DNA of 64,000 bases from Corylus avellana (taxonomy: Eukaryota > Streptophyta > Magnoliopsida > Fagales > Betulaceae): NCBI RefSeq assembly GCF_901000735.1, contig NC_081545.1, forward strand, positions 33,783,634-33,847,633, in the 5' to 3' direction. Numbering within the stretch: the stretch's first letter is position 1; each line of letters starts with the position of its first letter. The position numbers and the translations under genes are program-made. The notes beneath the pieces were generated by a model. That model made no database searches. It worked only from the letters and a program-made list of their open reading frames with translations, and was not told the origin of the DNA. Positions 32,755-44,059 of the stretch are shown here, in pieces.

Positions 32755-34170
32755 GATGTCTTTCATGAATCACAATTAAACGATGGAAAGTTGGATAGAA
32801 GAGCAGTTAACAAAATAGCTTTTTTGTGGTGGGCAAAAGAGCATGGAAGACAGCGACCCTAATTGATCCCTTTACTTCATGAATTTTACTTTTATGGTTG
32901 GGGAGAGATGGAGATGGAAGCCGTGGAAGTCCCCCCGACTTCCACCAACTCTTCAAAAATATTTAGATTAAACAATACAATTAAACCTCTAAAAAAGCTG
33001 CAATTAAAGAATCCATATTAGCATTTATTGACTTCTACAAAGAACAAATTAATCATAGCAACAGGTGTGAAATGTTGATATTTCCAATTATTGCCATGGT
33101 ACAATGGACCTAAATTGACAATGTTACAGGCAAACATTCTTGCTTAGATTGTCCAGCCAATGATGATATGTTGGGTGATCGAAACACTCAACATGCAAAT
33201 AAGCCAGCCTACATGTTTGTTTCATCAAAGGTAACCATCTCCTCGGTTTGGTGGAGAAGTCAACCCTTTTGTCATTTACTATATAACTTTTATAACAAAA
33301 AATCTTATAACAATCGGTAAAGATTCTAGAACTTAGGAAAGACTTGAAAGACATATCAAACAGTAATATAGAGCAAGCTTTCTTGGTAAATACAAGTGAA
33401 AACACAGGAGTTCAAGAAAGCTACCACAGGAATAGGCACTGCCCAGCCATATTCTGGAGTCCAATCTAATGATGGGCGTAGGTCCTTGCAGGGGACTTCA
33501 TATGATAATCCTTCACCCGTAGGAGGAGGAAACAACTCGATCTAGAAAAGCAACAAAATACAATATAAGAACAGAAAAATAAATATAATGCTTCTGCCGT
33601 AGCAAAGTACTCAGTGTTCAGCTTATCTAGAAAATTCATATGAACAGAGGAGAGAAGATAGCATTCCCTTGAAAAATTAGATTTATTAAAGATGATTTTC
33701 TTTATCTTATCTCTTTTTTTTTCTTTGGCTAACAACTACTTATCATTAAAATGTAGTTTGCAAACTTAATTTCTTGATAGTGGGGACCCACTTTTCAAAT
33801 TCGTCAATTAAGGACCTCCATTATGGCCTCTGCTGAAATTGGTCCTTCCGTCCAACTTTTTTTTTATAAGCAATTTTGTATCCCAATGTATTATTTTTTT
33901 TCCACATTATACCAATAGCATGAGAGCACGTGTAATGAGTAACATATTACATTTAAAACGCTTTGAAAAAAAAGAACATGTTTTAAAAATAATATCATTG
34001 TATACAAAAAAAAAAAAATGCACCGAAGAGGGGGAAGGGTGAAGATTCATCCTGCCCCCCACCCAAAATGGGGGTCTTAGATCCACCCCTGCTTCAGCGA
34101 AGGTGGATCTCCACCCCACCCATCCCTTTCATTGATTTTCTTTTTTGGTCTTTTTATCTCTTTTGGGTCT
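32755..34170. other. Spacer after the LINE, with possible gene debris
   Basis: No counterpart of this stretch is found in block 2. Apart from possible exons at 33124-33545 (listed separately), it is AT-rich with no ORF that I can support. Confidence 0.35.
33124..33545 (-). pseudogene. Exon-like stretches of an unrecognised gene (minus strand)
   Basis: At 33436-33544 the minus strand, after an acceptor (tag), reads IELFPPPTGEGLSYEV, then CKDLRPSLDWTPEYGW, AVPIP and a possible GT donor. This composition looks like real coding sequence. A second open stretch (33124-33230) reads LAYLHVECFDHPTYHHWL and ends in a stop. I do not recognise the family. It may be the 3' end of a gene moved here with the rearrangement, since it directly follows the LINE. 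Confidence 0.3.
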
Positions 34171-34184
34171 TTTAAAAGGACTTT

Positions 34185-35243
34185 TTCTTTTAAATAAGTA
34201 ATAAAAGTTTAATTAAAAAGCGTAAGGCGCCCCTACGTACATAAGAAGTATACACAAGAATCACCTACCAAAAACCCAAAGAAAAAAAAAAAAAAACCCA
34301 TAAAGCCTGACAAGCACACCAAACCGAAGCCCACAAAAACCAAAAGACCCCAAACCTGACACCCATGCGAAGCACTCAAACGCTGCAGCACATGAGGCTT
34401 GTCTTTCCCTCGTTGAGAGGACGCGCATGCCTTACCATAGTTAATGAAACTTTCTAAATTCAACAGCTCCCTACTGCCTCTATTCTTAGGACACGCAAGA
34501 AAGTCCTCTTCACTGACATCCAGGAGCGCCAAGGATGGATCCTCATCCTTATCACAATCCCACACCCAATCCAAGGGCATGGCAGGAGGAAAAACGCCCA
34601 AGGGATAAGGGGAGTCTCCATCCTCCCCATCCCAAACTTCATCTCCCTAATCCCACACAACAATCTCCCCAGACAGACCAAAACCTACCGGCCACTTCTG
34701 AGATTGGATTAAGCCAGTCAACCTGAAATCTTCGCCCTTATCATCGACGAAGTGCCTAAGGAGCAGCCACTCAATTCTTCATTCACTCCATCTTCCTTAA
34801 CAACCGGAGACAATGAAGTCACAACCAACACCTTAGGCGAGGGAAGAGAAGAAACCTGCACTATGGGACTCGGACCAAGAAACCCCCGCCGAAGAAAGCC
34901 CTTTGCCGGAGGAGATCTCCAAACATTAGCCTTCATGGTAGCTTCCTCTTCGAGAAGTTTGAAATTCTCTTCTGAGGATGACACATTCGAGGAGATGAGA
35001 GAAATCTCGTGCTCGGATGGCATTGAAATCTCTCCCAACGAGCAACCCAAGGAGGAGACCAGACCTACCGCGCTGGAGAAGGACCATCGGCCAACCCCTC
35101 AAACGGAGAAAAGCCATCCATGGCCGCCGAAGACGTCACACCCGCACCCTGACCCAAGACCCATCAGCGAGAACCCCAAGCCCGAGTCCACAGAATCGTA
35201 CCCGCCTTTTAAAAGGACTCAATCCAAGGGCACAAAGAAATGA
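34185..35243 (-). mobile_element. Decayed LINE with ORF1-like remnant and 3' end (minus strand)
   Basis: The left end (agtaataaaagtttaatta, then aaaagcgtaaggcgccccta) is the reverse complement of the LINE 3' UTR found at 63752. Upstream on the minus strand are coding remnants with PLDWVWDCDKDEDPSLALLD and SRELLNLESFINYG, motifs I associate with the gag-like ORF1 of plant LINEs. The GC-rich stretch 34752-35243 is the earlier part of the same remnant. ORF2 is absent, so this is an internally deleted, dead element. Frames are broken. Confidence 0.6.
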
Positions 35244-35396
35244 AGGGAAAGCCTACGGTTTTTCTGAGGCTGGGTTTGGACATAAATGATATTATGTCTA
35301 AAATTTGTTTTTAAATCTAACATGTAACTCATTACACATGTGGCCTCACGCTATTGGTCTGATGTGGAAAAATGACACATGACAGAAGTCCCGTTA

Positions 35397-35496
35397 NNNN
35401 NNNNNNNNNNNNNNNNNNNNNNNNNNNNNNNNNNNNNNNNNNNNNNNNNNNNNNNNNNNNNNNNNNNNNNNNNNNNNNNNNNNNNNNNNNNNNNNN
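35397..35496. other. Assembly gap (100 N)
   Basis: A run of exactly 100 unknown bases, the usual placeholder for a gap of unknown length. It cuts the left edge of repeat R2. Confidence 1.
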
Positions 35497-36858
35497 ATTT
35501 CATGGGAATTCACTTGGTGTTCATAGAAATAAGTGTTAGTTGTTAATAATCCATCTGTCATACTGGGTAGCACGTTTCTCTTCGTTATTGTCATCAAGTA
35601 TTAACGGTCGAAACTAGAAGCAAAGATCCAGTGCGGTCGTGAATTCTTTACACTATAGTGAATTCCCGATCTCCCGATCCACAGATCGGGAATAGGGAAT
35701 ATTTTAATAATAAAATAGTTGCAATGCGGTGGGATCCACGGCTTTGGAAGATTCATACTTTAATTTAATTGAGTGATGGTAGATGTGGTATTGCTGATCC
35801 ACTTTTATATTGTTTAAATAATAATAATAATAACAATAATAATAATGGACTTTGCAGATTCCTGCACCTGAAAATAATTATGAAAAATGCTAAAAGCACA
35901 ATTATTTTGATAATTTGGTGTCAACTTTTGTCTTATTTTTTAATTTAGAAAATAACAAAATAAAAAATAAAAAAAGGTTCTGAAGCAATAATTTTTATTT
36001 TGGTCCTTATTTTATTTGATATTTTTTTTAAAAATAAAAATTGTATTTTAATATTTTTCTTCACAATAATGACCATTTTTTAAAAAAATTGGCCATTATT
36101 ATGAATAAAAATACAATTTTTATTTTTTAAAAAAATACTAAATAAAAGAAGGACCAAAATAAAAATTATTGTTTCATAAACTTTTTTAACTTTTAATTTT
36201 TTTAAATTAAAAAAAAAAAAAAAATTAGCCTCAAGTTGGGGCTATATTATTCCTCAATAATTATTTAATGTAATATTTCTCTAAGTATAGTAGAAAGTAC
36301 AATTTATTGGTGTTATTAATATTACTAGACATGATTGTCCAATATTGTTTATGACCTACCATTTGAATGAACAATTTGTATACATACCAATAATGTCTTT
36401 CAGGTTTAAGCCTTTTCTTTTTCTTTTTCTTTTTTTGGTGATTTTTTTTTTTATTAAAAAAAAAAAAATCTGCCTGAAGTTGTCTTCTTCATGATTGGCA
36501 TACATTGGGCCTGACGAGTTCTAATTTTCTCAAATTTACACTCAATTTATAATATTCTCCCAAAAGTTAAAAGCTTAATTACAATATTTTTTCAAACTAC
36601 TTAGCCTTTCACTTAACTTTCTCCATTAGGGTCTTTTGTTAAATCTGATAAAAAAAAAAAAAAAAAATTGGTTAGGTGCAATACACATGACCCAAAATGA
36701 CAATAATATCATTTTGTTAGAATTTTTTTTTTTTTTTTTTTTTTATAAAGACCATGGGAGTGGACCTCCGACCTCTCCATGGCTAGGAAAGGGTTTTTCT
36801 TTTTCATCTAAGGAAATAATTGCATTTTTATACATATGATAGGGCCATAGTAAAAATT
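35497..36858. repeat. Spacer repeat R2
   Basis: Same order of segments as R1 (cacttggtgttcatagaaat, tactgggtagcacgt, the ATA run, cagattcctgcacctgaaaa) up to the ending acatatgatagggccat. It contains an inserted foldback element (35881-36255) that R1 and R3 lack. It lies upstream of peptide gene C. Confidence 0.88.
35881..36255. mobile_element. Foldback MITE inserted in R2 (8-bp target duplication, possibly hAT)
   Basis: The middle is a long palindrome (attttggtccttattttatt against aataaaagaaggaccaaaat). It is flanked by aataatta at 35873-35880 and 36256-36263. R1 and R3 run straight through this point (ctgaaaataattatttcatg in R3), which gives an empty-site proof of insertion. The 8-bp duplication suggests hAT. 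The outermost ends are only weakly inverted. Confidence 0.75.
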
Positions 36859-37570
36859 GTTGATGCATTTGTCATCCAAATTAATATAAAATCCTAACAG
36901 GAAAAGGGAAGCTAAGTGAAAGGGCAAAATAGTTTGTACTCTGGAACGCCAATTATAACTTTTTAAAATAAAGAGAAACTTTAGCATTTACATGTAAGCT
37001 TGAAAAAATAAATGTAGTTTTTCTCAAATTTCTGCATTCTTAGCTCCTCTTTCCACCACGGCAAAACTTCATAGTTAAGTGATTTCGTTCCTCTTCCTTG
37101 AAGGAACTTCCTTGTAATTATTAAAGTGATGATTACGTGATTAAATTTACCTATTTCTATCAACTAAAGCTTTTGAGATAAATGGTAGTTTAACTTGGTA
37201 TCAGAGCCAAAGGTCCTAGGATCAAACCTTGCAGGCCGATATTTTTCTTGGTCCTTGTCATGGGGTAAGCAGTCCATTCGTCCTGTTATCATGAAGAAAT
37301 TTATGGTCCTAACTCATCTCATAAAATTGATTATTTAAGAGAATGATGCTCATTCCTTATAAACATGTTCAAGATCTTGTTTACAAGTAATATGAGACTA
37401 TTTCTCAACAGTAATACTATTTTAACTCTCTCTCTCCCTCTTCAATATATATATATTTTGAAAAATTACAAGAAAAGAGACAATAAAGTTTATTTATTTG
37501 CAAAAAAAAAAAAAAAAAAAAAAGAAGAAGAAGCAAAACCAAATTATAATGCTAAAAGGAACTTCAGCCA
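36859..37570. other. Spacer with a possible LTR-retrotransposon remnant
   Basis: The word ttggtatcagagccaaagg at about 37195-37215 resembles the initiator-Met tRNA primer-binding site of LTR elements, but I cannot delimit LTRs around it. A purine run lies at 37500-37535. No gene is seen. Confidence 0.35.
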
Positions 37571-37894
37571 CTCAGTTGGCTGGTCATAAAAGACCAGCTG
37601 TCCTAATTTGCGCAAACTTCAATTTCTTAAATTCAAAATCTACACTTGACCGAAAAAATATTGTGGAAAATCTAACCAAAATGCTTACTTGTATACTAGT
37701 CTTAAGTTTTGAAGGGAAAATATAGTTATCTAAAACAAACTTGTAGTCCAAGATTCCATCCCAATTGTTCAACCTCTCACTCTCTCTCTGAGTTTTCTTG
37801 CATGCTTCGCAACATAGTGACTATTCTTGTGCGTGTTTGAACAGGCCATGCATTTTTCCACCATTTCCATAAGCTTATCACCATCTCTGATCTC

Positions 37895-37902
37895 TATAAA
37901 TA
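37895..37902 (+). promoter_or_regulatory. TATA box of peptide gene C
   Basis: tataaata in the shared promoter context (catctctgatctctataaa), 69 bases before the ATG. A 13-base segment present in A (cacatcccaattt, doubled there) occurs once here. Confidence 0.7.
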
Positions 37903-37963
37903 CCAAGCTTTACATCCCAATTCCTCTACAAACTAAAGAGAAACTTTCCTGCTACATTACTCC

Positions 37964-38227
37964 ATGGCCAGAGAACTCCAAGCTCATCATTTCCTTGTCC
38001 TTGTCATTTTCTTAAGCTTCTTTTTGCTATCTTCTACCATACAAGCCCGCACTCTGCATGCTCAAACTCAACACCACCATGCCATAACGAAGCCCTCTGA
38101 AAGCCATGGAGATGGAGTAACGGGTTATTATATTACTAAAGTTCTTGACCACTGGGGAACTAACAATTATGATCCAATCTTACCTAGAAGAGATCTTTCA
38201 GGTCCAAGCCCCGGGGGTAATCATTAG
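37964..38227 (+). CDS. Small secreted peptide precursor C (PIP/CEP-like)
   Basis: 87 residues, closest to A and D. Signal peptide 1-28, His-rich RTLHAQTQHHHAI, the middle segments SHGDGVTGYYITKVLD and HWGTNNYD, dibasic PRRD and the C-terminus LSGPSPGGNH. Compared with A, the core has Gly in place of Asp (GGNH versus GDNH), closer to the PIP/CEP ending with G-x-H. It is preceded by repeat R2 and its own promoter. Role as a secreted signalling peptide is inferred from layout and motif. Confidence 0.75.
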   Translation: MARELQAHHFLVLVIFLSFFLLSSTIQARTLHAQTQHHHAITKPSESHGDGVTGYYITKVLDHWGTNNYDPILPRRDLSGPSPGGNH

Positions 38228-38891
38228 CTCGTTAATGGTGCATACATTACCGTCCGGACGACCCAAAAACAGAGCATCAAATGTGTCTCAAGACACCATA
38301 GTTGAAAATAATTGTTTGTTTAGTAGGAAATTTGAATTACTTGTAGATCGTTATGAATTAATACAGGTGAAATAAATTATTATGTTTTGGGTCATTGTAA
38401 ATTATTAATCCAACATGGCTTGAATAAAGTCTTTATAATTGCATTTGCTGCAAATTGTTGTTGAATGGAGTAATGTGCTCGTGCCATGAGAATTGATGAT
38501 GTTATTAAAATCATTAAATTTACTATTTATTATTAACTTTAGCTTTTTAGAATATATATGAGATAATTTAATGTCAAAAAAAAAAAAAAGATAATTTAAT
38601 GTAGTAGAATTTAATGGAGGGGATCTCAATCGAGAAATTTAAGGTTGCAAAGAAGTGCTATTTATTAAGTCCTCGCAGGGTTTGAGGCGTTCATCGCTGG
38701 CCAAACCCACGGCGTGGGTCTGGCCAGGGTTTGGCCAACTACCGTTTTTTTTTTTTTTTTCTTTGATTTAGTGTGTTGTTCTCACTTTCATTTTTTACTT
38801 TTTTTTTAAAATTGATGATGTGTCACATGGTGACTAGATGCTGTAAAAGAGCTGGTTTACACCAGGACCTTAGGTGCTTTCTAATTGAAAT

Positions 38892-39795
38892 GGTATTAAT
38901 TAATAATTTTCATGGTAATTCACTTGGTCTTCATAGAATAACTGTTAGTTGTTAATAATCCATCTGTCATACTGGGTAGCACGTTTCTCTTCGTTATTGT
39001 CATTAACGGTTGAAACTGGAAGTAAAGATCCAGTGCGGTCGTGAATTCTTTACACTCTGGTGAATTCCCGATCCACTGATCGGGAATATTTTAGTAATAA
39101 AATAGTTGCAATGTGGTGGGATCCATGGATTTGGAAGATTCATACTATAATTAATTGAGTGATGGTAGCTAGATGTGGTATTGCTGATCCACTTTTATAT
39201 TGTTTAAAGAATAATAATAATAATAATAATAATGGACTTTGCAGATTCCTGCCCCTGAAAATAATTATTTCATGTAATATTTCTCTAAGTATAGTAAAAA
39301 TTACAATTTATTGGTGTTATTAATATTACTAGACATGATTGTCCAATATTGTTTATGACCTACCATTTGAATGAACAACTTGTATACGTACCAATAATGT
39401 CTTTCAAGTTTAAGCCTTTTCATTTTTTCTTTTTTTTTTTGTGATTTTTTTTGGTGAATTTTTTTTTTTTTTTTTAATAAAAAAAATCTGCCTGAAGTCG
39501 TCTTCTTCATGATTGGCATACATTGGGTCTGACAAGTCTTAATTTTCTCAAATTTACACCCAATTTATAATATTCTCCGAAAAGTTAAAAGCTTAATTAC
39601 AATATTTTTTCAAACTACTTAGCCTTTCACTTAACTTTCTCCATTAGGCTCTTTTGTTAAATCTGATAAAAAAAAAAAAAAAATTGGTTAGGTGCAATAC
39701 ACATGACCCAAAATGACAATAATATCATTTTGTTTTGTTTTTTTTTTTTGTTTTTTTTTGTTTTTTTCATTTTTTAAAAGACCATGGGAGGGGAC
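38892..39795. repeat. Spacer repeat R3, cut by an assembly gap
   Basis: It follows the same order as R1 and R2 (cacttggtcttcatagaata, tactgggtagcacgt, the ATA run, cagattcctgcccctgaaaa) and ends in the N run at 39796. Its position predicts that another peptide gene could lie in the gap. Before it, 38640-38760 holds an inverted-repeat-like ggccaaaccc / gggtttggcc segment. Confidence 0.85.
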
Positions 39796-39895
39796 NNNNN
39801 NNNNNNNNNNNNNNNNNNNNNNNNNNNNNNNNNNNNNNNNNNNNNNNNNNNNNNNNNNNNNNNNNNNNNNNNNNNNNNNNNNNNNNNNNNNNNNN
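39796..39895. other. Assembly gap (100 N)
   Basis: A second 100-base placeholder. It interrupts R3 shortly before the point where R1 and R2 continue towards a peptide gene. Confidence 1.
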
Positions 39896-40343
39896 GCTGA
39901 CAAGAAACTGCGATTTTTATTGTTTAAATTAATTTTTTAACACTTTTGTTACATGTGGGACTAAAGGGTGATGATTGAGAGCACACGGCGTGCATAGCAC
40001 GCCTGTGCATTTTATTTTTTTTAATTAAAAGAAAAAAATTTACACGCCGCGTGTTGTCTTCATTTACCCGGGACTAAATTATAAGTGGACTATTTTAATA
40101 AATGAACTTACTTGTTTTAACTTTTAACTTTTAAGTTTATATGAAATTATGAGTTTAGTAATTTCTTTTGGAGTACAATTTGTCAATTACGATCACTTTC
40201 CAATTTTTTTTGTTTTTTTCTTATCCTTTATTAAAGCCTTTAATCTCTTATAACTCAATTTTTTGCATTGATTATATTGATGTATCAGTATTATTATTAC
40301 AATTTTGAATTTTATTTTTTTAAAAAAAAAAAAAATTTATAGT

Positions 40344-40570
40344 TTAGGGTAATCGGGTCGTGTCGGGTCGTGTCTACACAATTAGACCCGGTTATTTTAA
40401 ACGGGTAAAACGGGTCGTGTCGGGTTACCCGGTTATTTTCGTGTCATAATCGTGTCAAACCCGATTACCCGTTTAGCTAAACGGGTCGTGTCTGGATATA
40501 GGCTAATTGTGTAACGGGTACCTGCGGGTCGTAATCGGGTCGTGTATGGATACCCATTTTGCCACCCCTA
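40344..40570. repeat. Dispersed repeat built on the word cgggtcgtgt
   Basis: Several copies of cgggtcgtgtc and its partners (ttacccg, acccgtt) in both orientations, ending gccaccccta. This is typical of a short non-autonomous hAT-like plant repeat, but the left end and any target duplication are not clear. Confidence 0.45.
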
Positions 40571-41692
40571 ACTCCACCCATTGGTAGGCCTGTAATTTCT
40601 TGTCACCTAAAATTTTTATGGGTTAAATAATACAGTAAAATAAAACCTTAACCACGTGCAAAGAGAGCGTAAACCCACGCCCCCCTCAATCAAGGAACTC
40701 TGCTCCGTTTCTTTGATTTTTTTGGTCTCTTGTCCTCCCGCAAACGCGTAGTAAAAGTCAGAAAGTACTGCAAACTGCTGTCGTCATCTCGGAAGTATTC
40801 ATCTGCATCATAACAGCGTAAGCGCGGGAGAATAAATGAAAAGCACAAGGATCCTGGCAACTGGCAACTGGCAAGAAGCTCCTTTTCCCACGTGCCTTAT
40901 TAATTACCCCATTTAAAAAAATAAATACAAGTTCAAATAATGAAGATCATAGTCCGAGCACTTGAAAGTTTGATTTTAATCTAACAATTGATTAAACAAC
41001 TATTTAAATAAAAAAATAAAAAATGCTTCTCCATCTTGTTTATATCTTTGTTGAGTTAGCATATTATCTGAATGCGCCCATGAAGAACAATTCCATTTAG
41101 TTGGGGGTACTTGAAATGCAGGCTCACCCTTCCGGTTGAGCCACTCCTAAACCACCCTAAACCCTAGGGATGGCTTGCATGCCTGCCTTAACCATCTAAC
41201 GGGTGCAACCTTTTTTTTAAAAAAAAATAAAAAACCCTTTTTGAAATTAAATTAATAAAAAATTATCACGCTGATGTGGCAAAACAATGCGTTTTGATTG
41301 GAACTAACAGACGTTACAAAAATCTAACGGTAGGAATTTTATTGGCATTTTAATTGACTCAAGAAATAAATTTTCGAAAAAAAAAAAAAACTTGAAAATA
41401 TTTTAATTTTAACAAATTGACTCAGTGACTTATTATACATTTACCCTATTAAATAGAAATATAAGTACAATAAAAGTCATGCAAAAAAAAAAAAATTCCA
41501 TTTCACTTTAAACCGTATAAAAAAATAAAAAATAAATAAAAAAAAGGTTTGGTTTATAAGAAGTTTCCTATGCCCCTTATATTTTATAGACTAAAAGAAG
41601 ACTCTTAACATCAAACGTTGACTGGGCACACTATTTAAGTCAACGTTCGAAACATAAGCAATTTGTCTATCTTTCTTTCCTCATCTGCTCTC
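40571..41692. other. Spacer and promoter region of the DUF247 gene
   Basis: AT-rich with poly-A runs. The segment 40680-40810 (cgcaaacgcgtagtaaaagtc and following) is homologous to 44310-44430 upstream of the second DUF247 gene, so the tandem duplication included upstream DNA. No gene is seen. Confidence 0.5.
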
Positions 41693-43171
41693 ATGGGGAA
41701 CAATAGACTTACAAGGTTGCTCTTCCAGCAAATAACCAGAAAACAATGGCATCCTCCTGCAGATACAAGAACAGGTGCTTTTCATGGAAGGCCCTATTCA
41801 AGTAATTCACTCAAAGAGGCTTTGAAACCTGAGATTCCAGAAGAGATTTCCAGCTCTGCAGTCTGCATTTACAAGGTCCCAGATATCATGCGCCGGGTGC
41901 AGAGAAAGGCATATCAACCCAATGTCATCTCAATCGGTCCGTACCACCATGGCGTAGAGCGCCTCGAAGCCATGGAAAAGCTCAAACTGAAATTCGTTTG
42001 CCGCCTTTTTGACCAGAATGGACTCGAATTAGATCTTGTGAAGAATGCGTTGGGAAAGCTGGAGGAAGAAGCTCGGATTTGCTACTCGGAGGAAAAGGAA
42101 ATCCGACTTGGAAAAGACGGATTTGTGGAGATGATGCTCGTCGATGGCTGCTTTGTTGTTGAGCTTCTTAGAGAGGTGTGGCGGCGTGAATCCGAACACC
42201 AAATACCTTTCATCCAAAGGTGGATGCTGCCCATTTTCCGTCGAGATCTGATAATGCTTGAAAACCAGCTCCCATTCTTTGTTCTGTCGGAATTGTTTGA
42301 AATCACAAGTAAAAATACTACGCCGCCGCCGCCGCAGCCGCCATGTTTGCAAAAGCTTGCGCTTCACTTCTTTAATCCTCTGCTGCAAAGAGATTTTGAC
42401 ACAACACCGCCGAAGATCGTAGCAACCGGTGAAGGAAGTACCGGAGCAAGGCACTTTCTCGACCTTTTCCGGTCGACTATTGTCCCGGTGACGCCGGCGA
42501 GACGGAAACAGCCCAACATGATCCGTTCAACAACGGAGCTGAAAGAAGCCGGTGTCAAAATACAGAGAGCAAAACATTCGCAGCTGCTCGATGTAACGTA
42601 CGAGGAAGGGGTGCTGAAGATCCCTCCTCTGTACATCGACGATTACAAGGGTACCCTGTTTCGAAACATGATGGCATTCGAAAAATGCCACCGCCATTGC
42701 CACCCAGACGTCACCACCTACATGTTCTTCTTCGATGGACTCATCAACTCAGCAAAGGACGTGGGGCTTCTCCATTACAAAGAAGTGCTTCAGCATTCTT
42801 TGGGAAGTAACAGAGAGGTTGCTAAACTTGTGAGCACCATTTGCAGGGAAATTGATCGGGTTGCAGACGAGTCGTACTTGTACATGGTGGCGGATGACGC
42901 CAATTCTTACTTTGCTTCCATTTATGCCAAGTTTCGAGCAGGATTGGTGCGCCACTATTTCAGCAGCTGGCTGGTGGGATTCTCAACGATGGGTGCAATA
43001 TTTGCTCTGTACCTGACCCTTGTTCAGACTGCATCTGGGATTGCTAGTGCCATCGAACCCCTGGGAAAAGGTGACTTCGGATCATATATAAAAGATTCAG
43101 TGTTGCTCCCTTTCTCTGGTAAGCCCAGCTCCAGAGGTGGTTCAACAACCGGAGAAGATGAATCCCTGTAG
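41693..43171 (+). CDS. DUF247 (PF03140, UPF0481) protein, intact
   Basis: An intronless frame of 492 residues. After a variable N-terminus (about 1-55), it shows the DUF247 hallmarks: AVCIYKVPDIMRRVQRKAYQP, VISIGPYHHG, LKLKFV, MMLVDGCFVVELLRE, RRDLIMLENQLPFFVL, the threonine/lysine middle, KFRAGLVRHYF and a single hydrophobic C-terminal helix (GFSTMGAIFALYLTLVQTA). DUF247 proteins are plant-specific, with the C-terminal helix probably a membrane anchor. Their biochemistry is unknown, although members determine pollen specificity in grass self-incompatibility. The start is the ATG at 41693. The frame extends ten codons further only through a TTG. The C-terminal tail is Ser/Gly-rich. Confidence 0.9.
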   Translation: MGNNRLTRLLFQQITRKQWHPPADTRTGAFHGRPYSSNSLKEALKPEIPEEISSSAVCIYKVPDIMRRVQRKAYQPNVISIGPYHHGVERLEAMEKLKLKFVCRLFDQNGLELDLVKNALGKLEEEARICYSEEKEIRLGKDGFVEMMLVDGCFVVELLREVWRRESEHQIPFIQRWMLPIFRRDLIMLENQLPFFVLSELFEITSKNTTPPPPQPPCLQKLALHFFNPLLQRDFDTTPPKIVATGEGSTGARHFLDLFRSTIVPVTPARRKQPNMIRSTTELKEAGVKIQRAKHSQLLDVTYEEGVLKIPPLYIDDYKGTLFRNMMAFEKCHRHCHPDVTTYMFFFDGLINSAKDVGLLHYKEVLQHSLGSNREVAKLVSTICREIDRVADESYLYMVADDANSYFASIYAKFRAGLVRHYFSSWLVGFSTMGAIFALYLTLVQTASGIASAIEPLGKGDFGSYIKDSVLLPFSGKPSSRGGSTTGEDESL

Positions 43172-43720
43172 CTGTAGGAAGTTTTGGTATTTTATGCATT
43201 TCTGATTTATTGTAGATTTATGGAGTTGAAGGGCCTGCTTGTATTTAGTCTACAAGTCAATTTGGCTAATAAATATGTTAAATATAGAGAAACTTTGGGT
43301 AGTTTCTCTTCCAATTCCCTGCTTCCCTACAATGGAAATACTTTTCCCCTAGGCTTGGCTTGTGTTGCTTTGTTTACTCCCTTTGCAACTGACTTGCAAA
43401 CTTGCTTGGTGCAATTCTACTTTTTTCCTGCCTTTCAGCTTAGAAAAAGATGTCTGACCAATATGCATAGTTGCCTTAGCCTTTAATATGCGTTCCGCTA
43501 CAGTCAGCTCATTCATCAATTCAGACCAAGTATAGTTATTAATGGCTGAAATAGCTTGGGAGGGGAATTAGTCAAACCTTAATATGGGAATTAGCTATAT
43601 GCTATGTTGTGCTCACCTCTGCCGTCAATCCTTTATGAGACTCAGCAGAATGCCATGATACACAATGTGTAGTGACCATGAACATTTCAACAACCGTGTT
43701 TGATCACATTCTTACTTACC
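43172..43720. other. 3' flank of the DUF247 gene
   Basis: Probably includes the 3' UTR (to about 43480). The ORF at 43184-43486 has no domain content. Nothing else is recognised before the TRIM. Confidence 0.4.
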
Positions 43721-44059
43721 TGTTAGGTTATTCCATATCAGTTGTAGAAGAGGCTCGTGATTAATTTATAAGTTTGAAAGAAAACTTTATATCTTGAGCT
43801 AGTTTAGGTTGAAAGTGACTCAAGACCATTCAACACTGGTACCAGAGCCAAAGTTCTACCAACAAGTCTCAGCCCAATAATTCACGGGTGAAACAGATTG
43901 TGTCTGCTCCGACGAGGGCCCGATGTGTGAGTATGAGATTGTTAGAGGTTATCTCACATCAGTTGTGGAATGGACTGGTGGTCAGTTTATAAGTGTAAGA
44001 AAAAATCTCACTTTTTGAGCTAATTTTTAGAAATGAGAGAAGCCCAAGGCCACCCAACA
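43721..44059. mobile_element. TRIM (terminal-repeat retrotransposon in miniature)
   Basis: Two direct repeats with TG...CA ends, 43721-43835 (115 bp, tgttaggttattcc ... ccattcaaca) and 43940-44059 (120 bp, tgttagaggttatc ... cacccaaca), enclose only 104 bases. A primer-binding site tggtaccagagcc (43837-43849) sits directly after the first repeat. Flanks are ttacc (43716-43720) and ctacc (44060-44064), a target duplication with one mismatch. It has no coding capacity. TRIMs are moved by enzymes from other LTR elements. Confidence 0.8.

Noticed and set aside
34752..35243. Plus-strand frame of 163 residues
   Set aside because: It is proline- and serine-rich and opposite to a LINE ORF1-like remnant on the minus strand; no plus-strand family match is recognised.
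40344..40570. Repeated cgggtcgtgt words considered as a CRISPR-like array
   Set aside because: The words vary, occur in both orientations without unique spacers, and match a common type of plant dispersed repeat.
42029..42454. Minus-strand frames within the DUF247 gene
   Set aside because: They are shadows of the strongly supported plus-strand gene.
43184..43486. 100-residue frame after the DUF247 gene
   Set aside because: It lies in the 3' UTR/flank, uses non-coding-like codons and has no domain content.
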